DNA from: Trichuris trichiura
Taxonomy: Eukaryota > Nematoda > Enoplea > Trichinellida > Trichuridae
Length of the DNA stretch: 64,000 bases
Assembly (NCBI GenBank): GCA_037903355.1
Contig: JBAJFE010000011.1
Coordinates: 2,551,001-2,615,000, forward strand
Direction: 5' to 3'
Below are positions 1 through 9,726 of the stretch, one piece after another (position 1 is the stretch's first letter; each line of letters begins with the position of its first letter). Made by a program: the position numbers and the translations under genes. The notes under the pieces are model-generated. The model was not told the DNA's origin, ran no database searches, and was given only the letters and a program-made list of their open reading frames with translations.

Positions 1-3000
1 ATTTCCATCGGAACATGCCCTAGTGCCGTCGTGTAAGTTTAGAATAAAAGTAATAAAAAAACTTTTGAAAAATTACGATACAGCACTACTCCAGGAAAAA
101 AGAATTTTATCTCTTCCCAGCGACAACGTTACTTCATGTTCGGAAAGGCGGACTATCGACAATCTTTTCAAAATGCAAATATTATACAAACTCAAGGTAT
201 AAGAAAGTTGAGCAGGCATTCATCGCCTGAACGGAAGAATCAACAATAAATATGCAACGTGTGCTCAGCTATGCAAGTATTTGAATACAAGTGCTAACGG
301 GCTAAATGAAAAGGAAATATTCGAACGGAACGTTCAATAAGGAAGCTCGAATGAACGTGTAGTTGCAATGAGAATAAAATTATGAGCGCAATTTTTCACA
401 CAGACAAGTCACCTATCCTTAGAAATCTGAAAGTAGAGGACGGATGAATACTTACTTTGAAGTCCATACGCTTTGTAGAGATTATATTAGCTCAAAATGA
501 TTAGCAGAATACAGGAGAAATTTAAAATACCTTAGAATGCCTTTCACAAAAATAAAGTTTTAGAATTTATATTTATATCTGAATTTCGTTCATTGATACA
601 TGAAAATTTTGTCTTTCGCTGATAATGAGGGATGGGTGGCTTGAAGGCTTCCAATAAGTATTTTACAAAAATAAACAAAAGCTTCTAATTTTAGACAAGC
701 CAAAACCTTACGAAAAGGTATTGAAAGTAAGTTATAGCAGGGTAGTTATTATGCCATGAACATTTTTATTTTACTGAGAAATTGTACAATTACGGGAAGT
801 TCAAAGTGTCCGAAATCGTATAATACATCAACAGTCTACGAATGGTAGGCAAATGGACTCCAATTTACCCTTTTCGAATCAACAAAAGAAGAGTATACTT
901 TTTGACGACACGAACAGCAATGTCAACAAAGAATCAAGAATGAAACTGCGTTTAAACATGTCATCTCGGATGCGATCACGTTAGGCAAACGACATGAATT
1001 GTAGTAAACAAAAATTCAACGATAGCCACATCAGTGTACCGCAGTTCAAAAGGATATTACGACGTTTATCTTTACTCAGACTAAAGCGGGTCTACTACAA
1101 AAAATATTTGAGATAAGACAACTGCTGACTAAAACAAAATTCCCAGTCGAAAGAGCAACCGCATTTATACCCATACTTATCTGTCTGAGGCACTTCCCTA
1201 GTAAGCGAGAAAATGTGCAATTTTTGAACGCCGCAACTTAGCCACGAAAGGTATTTCACATTATTCGCTAACTTCACGTTATTCCGGGAATATTGTTGAT
1301 CGTATTGATGTTATTTATTCGACTTTCTTTGTTTCCGCTCTCCCGGCATAATTTCTCATATTCGAAGTACAATAAAAAAAAGACCAAATCAAATACAAAG
1401 ATTAAAACCAGCAGTGGCAGAAAGCGTATAACGCGCCCATGTAGGTGAGAAGCATTGCTGAATAAACCTTCAGTACGCAAGCACGCAGACGTGGTTGACA
1501 CGTGAGAAACTTTACAGGCCGTTTTTCTTTTGACGCTTCTTACGCATTCCCTCTTGCAACATTGTAGTTTTTATTTTACAGATAAGAGGGCTTTTTTGCT
1601 TATGAAAATTCTCGACGTTTTTCGCGGACTCCTGGTCCCGTCCTCAATGACACGCTGAAGATGGAATCAGGAGTATGCCGAAACCTTCTTTTGAATTTTC
1701 ATAAACAGAAAACGCCTCCATCCGTTAGATAAAAATTATGAGGTCCCACTTGGCTGTTATATGCTCCCTCCTGAACTCATGGACAATATGAAATATTAAA
1801 TTCAACACATTAAGCGTACAGTATTGCAGAAAACGCAGGTTCACTTTCAGACGCCTACTTTCTTGTGTTTGTATATTTTACTTGCTGGAGTAAGTTACTT
1901 TGAAAAGCGCTGTAAGACAACGCGGGAAGCGCTCTCATCGAAGCAGATTTCTGAAAGCATCGAACAGCAAAAATAACCCTGGCATCTAAGTACCTAAATT
2001 TCGGTCTGTGAGACGTTGTGGAAGAACAAACGGACCAGCTATATACGGTCATATATCGCTACGAAATTTACTATGACTGCTTGGCTAAGGAAAATCTACA
2101 TACTTTGTTCAACTACGAATGACTATACGCGCTGAGCTTTCGGGTCGAACCTCAACCTGTCTTCGGCAGAAAGTCTTGATTAACCTGTTAGAACCTTCGG
2201 GAGCGAAGGTTAAGGTTTTGTGAAAGTATGGCATTTCTGTTACCATTTTACTTTCTGAAAACTATAAGAATATTACAGTCAACAAAAAAGAACAGTTTGG
2301 AATCAGGGACATTTTAAAAACTAATAACTTTTGAAAAATTTAGATAAACGAATATGGTAATTTTTTTCAACTTAGCTTGCACCTATAATCAATAATAAGA
2401 AGAAGAATAATAACCGTTTTTTCGGTAGCTTTTTAACATATCTTGAAAGACATGGTTGTCCAGAAGGACAATAACTTAAGTTTTACGTACTTTAAAATAG
2501 TTTAACCAAACCTGAACACTTACTTTATTTATTGAGTAATATGAAACCAGAATGCAATGCTAAAGCAGCAGATAGCGGCTTAATGTGTAAAAAAGATTGC
2601 AAACAATGAAGTTCTGAAAAGTGACATACACTCTTGACTTTTTCTCACTAATGCATATTGTAGATAAAGAATTATGTTTTAAGAGGTAGAAGTTTAGAAA
2701 GAATTCTACCCCTCTAGTCCATTGCGAAAATGTGTACAACGCACTGATGCGTGTAGGAAAGGTTGCTAAAGAATACCGTAACAACTAAGTGATACGTAGG
2801 TACAATATCGCATATTTTCAAAGACTAAACCAGAAGATCATTCCATGCAAGCTCTATTTCTCGTAAGAACATGAAGAAAGAAAATAGACCCACGGGTAGC
2901 GCTGCACAACACTGTTACGCTTGCAGAGACCTTGAAAATCGTGAACACTCCACTAGAGCTACCACAAGTTTGCGTTTCGGCGGTTTTGGTATAGTAGGAA

Positions 3001-3089
3001 AAAACTCTACTATTAATATGCTCAAATTGAAATAGTTTTAAGTAGAAAGAAAGAAAGCTGGCAGAAAAAAAGGAATGAGTTGTCGTAGT
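1..3089. other. Left intergenic region, no gene supported
   Basis: AT-rich sequence with only short open frames on both strands and no recognisable family. One frame on the minus strand (1274-1501) contains a hydrophobic segment that could be a membrane span, but it has no convincing neighbouring exons. The one structured item is the inverted repeat at 1570-1735. The part nearest 3089 is presumably the 3' UTR of the minus-strand protease gene. Confidence 0.5.
1570..1735. repeat. Imperfect inverted repeat (foldback, about 165 bp)
   Basis: Two arms of about 60-65 bp face each other around a spacer of about 35 bp. The clearest matched blocks are GCTTATGAAAATTC facing GAATTTTCATAAAC, and GGACTCCTG facing CAGGAGTAT. 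Identity is roughly 75-80 percent by eye. It could be a small foldback/MITE-like relic or a chance-enriched hairpin. No target-site duplication was identified. Confidence 0.45.
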
Positions 3090-4260
3090 TTAGAGGGAAT
3101 TGTCGTACAACCGCGGGTCGGTAAAAGGAAGTAAAAACGAGATCCAAAGAATGGCACCGGCGAAGAAGCAAAGGAGGACGAAACGCCTTTTCTTGCTATC
3201 AACCAAGTCTAACAGACTGACGTCCGGGAAACCCATAAAGTTGCAAAATACGTGACAAAGAAACACTGACATAAAATGCCCTTAAAATGAATTTCGTACA
3301 ACAACTGCCATTTTCCGGAGAAAACTTACGCGTGCGGAGATAAATGAACGAAGCGTAGATGCCGAATAAGTAGCTAAAACCCACCTGGAGACCTAAAAGG
3401 TCGAGTTGCCACTGATGGACACAATGAAACGCTGACCATACCAACTGTGCATAGGATATCTTGCCAGCTGTAACCTTCGCGTTTCTTCTCAAGGGCGTGG
3501 TGACTATGTGCAATTGCAAAGAACAAAGGGCTAATCAAGCATGCTTTCATCCAAGACATGCAGAACACCATAACACGCAAAGCACAAGAACGGAATACAA
3601 GTTCTTCAGTGAGTGGTGCCTGGAAAAAACAAAATGTCGAGAAAAAATCAGTTTCCGGATACGCTTATCATTACCAGCAAATAATTGCGCACCAAGATCG
3701 TAAAAGAATTTTTTTCTGTAAGCATATTGGGGAAAGGATAGTAAACAATAAGATAGAATAAAGCCTACCGTCGTCATCGGAAGGACAGCTTACAAACAAC
3801 GATAGGCACCATGGACCCAGGAAAAGAAACTTAAAATAGGCTCAATATATTGCCGAAAGGTAATGCAAGTAATATAAGTACCGCCGTCACTGTAGTCGGC
3901 AAAATTAAGGCTAAAAAAAGGCCAGACCGCCGAAAGCCAAAAAATTCCAAAGCACTTTGATTCTAAAGCGAAATTTTTAAAAACTACGCGTACTATCCTA
4001 CCTGTTCACTTGTGGTTTCCAATACAAAGCTATTAAACACAGAACAACGGAAGCAACGCTAGCGCCAACGAATCGTCGTAAAATTATCTTATGGGAGTCT
4101 CTAGAAGGTAAAAAAAAATTATGCTTACTTCCATGAAAGCTTACGGAACTGCATACGAATGAGGAACATGATATGACGCGAGTCTGGTGAAGCCAACGTA
4201 GATGACAGGAACTAGAATGGCATACGTAACAGAGCTATGACATTCAGTCCACTGAATCAT
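3090..4260 (-). CDS. rce1: CAAX prenyl protease 2 (RCE1 family), 8 exons, 268 aa
   Basis: Integral membrane endopeptidase of the ER that removes the -AAX tripeptide from prenylated CAAX proteins such as Ras and Rho. Model, 5' to 3' on the minus strand: 4260-4145, 4100-4010, 3962-3882, 3829-3769, 3715-3675, 3619-3442, 3392-3330, 3265-3090. The sum is 807 nt and every phase closes. The family signature is clear: RNYLLAPLTEELVFR carries the catalytic Glu pair (about E135/E136), FFAIAHSHHALE gives the conserved His (about H168), and HVFCNFMGFP gives H215 and N219. The C-terminus PFTDPRLY also matches RCE1. The 268 residues compare with about 329 in human. Introns run about 44-97 bp. The exon 2 donor is ambiguous (GTGAAC chosen on phase). 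Start taken at the first Met before the first hydrophobic segment. Very likely a functional single gene. Confidence 0.9.
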
Positions 4261-4815
4261 TCTCCGCAAGACCAGAATAGTTAGCAAATTCTACAGGATA
4301 TGGTAGAACGGCACATCGAACCTATAACAGACTAGAAGTGGAGAATGCCTATTCCAAACAACAGAAATATTCAGAATTTAATTTATACATGGTAGTGCAA
4401 CTATTTTATTCTTAAATGCCGCAGAAAAAATAAAAACAGCTCAAGTCGAGGCAATATAGCTTATTAAATTAGATTATTCAGTTTCAATAGCCTGTAAATC
4501 TTAAAAGACATTCAGGTACAATGTATACAGCGGATCTTTTTTGCAGTACTTTAGCTAGTAGCTTTGGGCTGTTGTTAAAACATTCAACAATGTCTCAAAG
4601 AGATGTTACTTTTTCTTGTTCATTGAAATTTTTAGAACTAAAATTAATACTGCACGCATTCCCAAGAAGCCATCGCCGCAGTGTGAACGCTTGCGAATGC
4701 TTTTTTACTTGTGGGATGGCCTTTTTGCTATAAGCATTGATTGCACGTCAAAAGAGGCGTTGAAATGCCGAATTACTTTTACTGCGTCGAATAAAAAAAC
4801 TGCAAAAGTCGTAAT
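4261..4815. other. Intergenic spacer between two minus-strand genes
   Basis: Short spacer of about 555 bp. Its right end (about 4709-4810) may be a spliced 3' exon of the coiled-coil gene, because TTTTGCAG read on the minus strand at about 4803-4810 is a good splice acceptor. Otherwise I see nothing supported. Confidence 0.4.
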
Positions 4816-5097
4816 TTAACCGCGTTTTGAAAAACAGCGACAGGGCACACGAGTACGCGGGCAAAAGCAGTGGGGCGCATCTCCGTATATCATATCTTGG
4901 AGTCGTTGTAAAAGCAAAAGGCGAGCTTGTGACTCGGCAAGTTCGGTCATCTTTTCCCGTATGCGCTGTTCCAAATTTTCACGCCGGCGAATTAGTTCCT
5001 GCATCTCGTTGCGTAGTTGGTCCATTTCTTTATCATACGCTCGGTTTCGCGAATCGAACGGCGAACTTCCGTTCGCGCTACCAGCAAGATCAGCCAT
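4816..5097 (-). CDS. Small coiled-coil protein, function unknown (93 aa)
   Basis: Begins with a true ATG and reads MADLAGSANGSSPFDSRNR, then a charged helix (about residues 20-70; EMDQLRNEMQELIRRRENLE is typical) with heptad-like Leu/Met spacing that predicts a coiled coil. The unspliced C-terminus is short and Cys-rich (HCFCPRT, then RCFSKRG). A 51-bp GT-AG intron starting after HCFCPRT would instead join an exon running down to about 4709 and give a different, Cys-poor tail. Its size matches nearby introns, so both ends are possible. I do not recognise the family. It lies upstream of the RCE1 gene on the same strand, 555 bp away. Confidence 0.55.
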   Translation of the reverse strand: MADLAGSANGSSPFDSRNRAYDKEMDQLRNEMQELIRRRENLEQRIREKMTELAESQARLLLLQRLQDMIYGDAPHCFCPRTRVPCRCFSKRG

Positions 5098-6653
5098 TTT
5101 CGACTAACGAGAAAATAACCACCGTATACACACAAAAAAGCATTCGCAGGTTCTTTCTGCTTTGTGATTATTTTTTCATTGTCTTGGCAAGTGCTTTTTT
5201 TTTCAAAACTGAAAACGTCCAACTGCAGCCGATTTTTGTAGAAGTTAAATACTGCTTGCCGCGTGAAGCTTCCCCGAAATATTCAGGCCTATTTTTCCGT
5301 CCAGTCGCCGGACAAATAATTTAACGATTTAGATTACCTGGTGGGAATGCAACCTGACCGTTTTGCCGATTGTCCGAGAATGGAATCATGGCTCGGCAGC
5401 ATTTTTCAGCGCAGCTAAGCAAGCAAGTATCGTAACAACTTGGCCGTCACGTTCAAGTTGGCAATGATGCGATTGGTAATCAAAAAAAGTACGTGCAGTA
5501 CATTCAATCCTCTCAGGTGCATTTACGAAGAAGTAAAGCTGTCTGCCAATGGTAATTATGCAAATTACTTATACTTGCCAAACGTGTCCTTGAGCGTAGG
5601 CGCGCAATGGGGGCGGATTCTTGTTGAGCAAATGTTCTTGCTATTGTAAATAATGCATCTAAATCTTGCGTCATCGTGCCGCTTAACTTCAGTCTTACGT
5701 CTTATAGTCTTTTTTGCACGTCGATTCCAGCTTGGCAATGCCAAGTGAATGGTCAGTTTCTTCCGTTAAGCGTCCGGACCGGCGAACAATAGTGTGACCC
5801 GACAAATCGTTGTTCCCGCTTAGGAAACTGTCCACTGGCAGCAGTTATTTGTACTAGTACATAAAGATTGGTGAGTTAAAATATCTGTACGTTTCCATGC
5901 GTTTTATACAATTGCTATACAGCACTTGTGCAACATGCGCTTGCGTGCTCTTATTTGGATTCGGCGGTAACGACTTCGCGTCAGGTCAAAAATTTTATAA
6001 GACTTCGCCAAGCGAGGTAAATTTACCGTCGCAACAAAAGTTTTAAATATCGTAAATAAGGTGCTGTCCTTGTTCCCACGTTTTAGTTAGCATTAATTGG
6101 CGCCCGCGTTTAAACTGGACAGAGATTTACAGTAGTTCTAAAGTTGCAATTCATCTTAGCTCCGAGCAGGTGCTCCTTTTAAAGTCAACATGTACTTGCG
6201 TATTTGTCCTACGATTGAAACTTGACTGATTTGCAGGTTCGATCAAAATTAAATTGGCTTTTAAATGCGCAAATTTGTACGGTATTTTGCCGCATAGGAA
6301 TCGTTGGGCGCGTAGTTGCAGGTTAGCGTTTTCACCATTTGCCAATTACACCGTACGAGTTTGCAAAACCTTTTTGTTTGTCCCTTTGGCATTTTGTCCG
6401 CCGGCCCCTCTTCTTCTCGTCGATTTTCTTTTTTGGTTGCTCAAGAAATTTCGGTTTTGCTCTTATTGTTCTTAGGGCGTTTTCTCGTTTTGAAAGTGAC
6501 GTTTTTCCGTCTTGAGAAACAACGCGTTTATTTTTACTAATTGGCATTTCTTTCAGACAGGTGGCGCGGAATTTTCCGAAACATAATTTGTGTGCTCATT
6601 AACACGGCATTGCACCTCTAGTCATCCACTGCCCGTATTGTAAGGAAGCCTCG
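5098..6653. promoter_or_regulatory. Divergent intergenic region between coiled-coil gene and T6P phosphatase
   Basis: About 1.55 kb separating two divergently transcribed genes; it should hold both promoters. No TATA box could be assigned with confidence. TTTCTTTCAG at 6548-6557 is a strong splice acceptor about 96 bp upstream of the phosphatase start. It would suit either a 5' UTR intron or a spliced-leader trans-splice site, both common in nematodes. Small open frames here look like chance. Confidence 0.4.
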
Positions 6654-7937
6654 TTGATCTTTCATTGGAAAACAATGGAAGAAGAATGGGAAAAAGTTGA
6701 CGCATTTTATGCCCTTATGTATCGGCTATGCCAGTGCCGTAGGAGCATAGTTGCCTCGTTGTTGAAAGGCGATTCGGTTGGCGAAGAATTGGTGACCTGC
6801 TTGGAAGAGGTGAAAAACAAAATAATTGCCAGAATAGATTCGGGCTTCGTTGTTACCCTAACGACAGACAGCTGCCGGGCAATGCGTCTGAACGTAAGAG
6901 ACGAGTTGTTAGGCATGGAAAAAGATATGTTCTTTACACTCTGTATGAAATCCGGTTCTAACGGCCCGAAAGTTTTTGTCGACTGCTTGGCAGATTACCA
7001 TCCGAAAAGCGCCGAAACATTCCACGAAGAAGTCGCCTTTACGGAAGCAATGCTGAAGCAAATCATGTCTCTTGGACTTGGCATTTTCATTACCGATTGG
7101 GACGGCACGATGAAGACGTACTGTTCCAACTATCGAACGAGCGTCCAACCGGCGTACAGCGCTTACTGGTTGGCAATATTTGCGAAATTTTGCAGTTCGC
7201 TCTGCGCTGTCTTAACCGCCGGTCCGTTAGGTGACTTTGGCATACTAAATCTAATCGCCGTTCCCGTGGAAGACGCAAATGTCATTTTTGGAGGTTCTTG
7301 GGGCCGCGAATGGCTTATACACAATCGTCGATGCGTCGACAAGACAGCTATTCCGGAGAATGGCGAAGAAAATTTAAACAAGCTAACTCAGTTACTACTT
7401 AAGGCAATAAATGATCGAACAGATTTTCATCGTTTCCTGATGACCGGCTCCGGTTTCCAGCGTAAAGTGGACAGGCTTACAATTGGGCTGCAAACTGTTT
7501 CCGGCGAGGTTACTGACCAAGAAAGTAAAACATTTCTAGACGCCGTCATGCAAGCCGTGAAAACAGTTGACCCTGACGATACGATATTCTATGTTCGCCA
7601 CGAAAAGTTGGACGTTGAAGTCGTGCTAAAAAGCGTCCAAGGTGGTTGGACCAAAGGTGACGGCTTTCGTTTCCTTTTAAAGGAAACAGGCAAGTCATTG
7701 GCTACTGAAGTCGTTTGGATTTGCGGCGATACAGCTTCTGATTTGCCAATGCTCGATTTTGCACTGCAGGTAAACCCAAAGAATACGTATGCTACATTTG
7801 TCAATCCGCCGGACGAAGTACGCAGCAAAATAGCGGCAAACATGGCTCCTGATCACTATACAATCGTGGGTTGTCCGGAAGTTTTGCATGCAGCAATGGA
7901 AGGCATCATGAGAGAAAAGGGCATAAGAACCATCTAG
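6654..7937 (+). CDS. gob-1: Trehalose-6-phosphate phosphatase, nematode GOB-1 type (427 aa, intronless)
   Basis: Removes phosphate from trehalose-6-phosphate, the last step of trehalose synthesis. In Caenorhabditis elegans the orthologue is gob-1; loss is lethal through build-up of the phosphorylated intermediate. An N-terminal helical region (about residues 1-140) is followed by a HAD phosphatase domain. Motif I is DWDGT at 148-152 (nucleophile D148, acid/base D150). VLTAGPL (about 186-192) occupies the motif II region, RKVDR (270-274) carries the conserved Lys, and ICGDTASD (356-363) is the Mg-binding motif IV. GSWGREW and CPEVLHAAM are typical of nematode T6PPs. The frame is uninterrupted over 427 codons, unlike its intron-rich neighbours. 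A second Met at 6675 is an alternative start. Convergent with the debranching enzyme gene. Confidence 0.93.
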   Translation: MIFHWKTMEEEWEKVDAFYALMYRLCQCRRSIVASLLKGDSVGEELVTCLEEVKNKIIARIDSGFVVTLTTDSCRAMRLNVRDELLGMEKDMFFTLCMKSGSNGPKVFVDCLADYHPKSAETFHEEVAFTEAMLKQIMSLGLGIFITDWDGTMKTYCSNYRTSVQPAYSAYWLAIFAKFCSSLCAVLTAGPLGDFGILNLIAVPVEDANVIFGGSWGREWLIHNRRCVDKTAIPENGEENLNKLTQLLLKAINDRTDFHRFLMTGSGFQRKVDRLTIGLQTVSGEVTDQESKTFLDAVMQAVKTVDPDDTIFYVRHEKLDVEVVLKSVQGGWTKGDGFRFLLKETGKSLATEVVWICGDTASDLPMLDFALQVNPKNTYATFVNPPDEVRSKIAANMAPDHYTIVGCPEVLHAAMEGIMREKGIRTI

Positions 7938-9726
7938 ATTCAACAAATTCGCCTCTCTTTTGGCTATGACGTTGTAAACTCATTCTTCGTCGGTAAAAAG
8001 GTGTCATCGACCTTTTGTCATCGATTGCGTACTTCCATCCATATTTTGCTCCGTTCCGTAAAAGTCGATTCTTTTCATATGTTCAGTCGCCCACCTTTAG
8101 CTGCCATTCGTCCATTTATCCATTGAATTTTTACTCCTCTTCTCATTCTTAGCAAACTTATTTATTAAAAGCAACATTTCACTTTGTTTGTTGTTTTGCA
8201 AGATTTACGCCGATTCGTCAAACCTGTCCGTCGGTCCAAGCGCAAACTCTCTTAAGAGACGTTGGAAATTTTGTTGCCAAGACGAACTAACCCTCCGACG
8301 ATGAACAGCTGCTTTTGATAAAGCTAACCAAACACGCGTACTGATCAACTTTTCTACGGCTTTCCCGAAGAGACTGCTTACAAAGAAATAGCACGAAAGA
8401 GTGACAATTGAACGTCGAAATTTAAATTTGCCGAGAAATAATTTTTAAGAAAAATCAGCATTAGGTGATACGAAAAATTTCGCTGAGACCACTCCCTAAA
8501 AGTGGCACAGTTTGGAATGGTGTCTCGTCTTATAGTAACCAAAAAAAAAGGAATGAAAAAGTTTAGCTGAGCGCGCTGCTTCCACTAACAGCTGTAACGT
8601 ATACGACAAAGTTTTGTCGCGTGAAATTGCAAGAACAATGACGTCACAACTTCGTTCAGGCATTCAATGGCAAATCAATAGAGCGTTCAAGCAAGCCATC
8701 AGACAAGCTAGAAAATGCTGCGCACCTTATGCAGCAGCGAGAATGCAACAAAAATTGAAAGCAGAGTGTTTCCCGCTGCTTCCGGTCTGCCTACGCAGCA
8801 ACAAAGACAGCTTAGATACCTGCCTACGTTGTAAGGCAAAGAAATACGCGTAAATAATCTAAAGACAAAAAAGAGTCAACGCTCAGCGACTAAACATGGC
8901 GTATTTTACAAATAAAGATATTGGAAATAACTCAGCCTCAAAGCATAATGTTTAACAGTTTAAAAAAATATGGCCAATTGCCTCTGGAAACATGGGGCAG
9001 ATGTGAACGTCAATAAACGCGGGAAGAGTGACATATACAACTGAAATAAAAACGTATGGAAGGGTTGCGATACGTGTGCAAAATTAATCGGCACATTTTA
9101 CAAAAAAAACAGCCTTGTAGGCAAACAGGAAATGATTAAGACTGTCAGAAAAGCAACACAATTTCGATTAATCAATAAATTAAGAAATTCTAACAACGCG
9201 TGAACATGCTATTACGTCACTGCTCAGAACTATCGATCAATTGGTAGCACGCGAAACTATGCAGAATTCCACCAGACACGAAGAAGACATTGTTCGCATA
9301 GCCATTGCCGAACCCCTCGTGAAATAGGCATCGTTTAGCAGAGAAAAGTCAGAGGTGGAAGAAAACAAGACACGTAAACGTGTCTAGACAAGCTGGCCGA
9401 CAAATAATGCGCAAAGGAAAAAACAATTTAAAAGTACGCAAATTAAATCTGCCGAGCAAGCTTGATTATTTATTTTTTTGTCATTACAAAAAAGGCAATG
9501 CAATTTTGGCAACGACTCAAGATTGGCACTTTGACTAAGTTGCATTGCGATACCGGAAAAAAAACTACATCTACTTTTTGACGCGTCGACAGTTGACCGT
9601 CTACTAAACATTTCGTCAATGTCAATGATACTGTAGACGCCTAACTTTTCGTTCGCTTAGGCGCCTACAGTATAAAGAAAATCAAGAACTATTCAAGAGA
9701 CCAAATAGGCGAACGACGAACAATGC
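7938..9726. other. Intergenic region between convergent sugar-metabolism genes
   Basis: Holds the 3' UTRs of both flanking genes. A plus-strand frame at about 8592-8853 follows a good acceptor (CTAACAG) and ends in a Cys-containing tail, but no upstream exon in phase with an ATG was found, so it is not called. A minus-strand frame at 9384-9611 starts with ATG and lacks recognisable features. The hairpin at 9628-9673 is the only structured element. Confidence 0.45.
9628..9673 (-). promoter_or_regulatory. Hairpin just 3' of the debranching enzyme stop codon
   Basis: A 17-bp stem with one mismatch (ATACTGTAGACGCCTAA facing TTAGGCGCCTACAGTAT) and a 12-nt loop. It starts about 54 nt downstream of the debranching enzyme stop codon on the minus strand, so it probably lies in that gene's 3' UTR. 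A role in mRNA stability or 3' end formation is only inference. Confidence 0.4.

Noticed and set aside
8592..8853. Cys-containing plus-strand exon candidate after a good acceptor
   Set aside because: No upstream exon in compatible phase with an ATG; kept out until transcript evidence exists.
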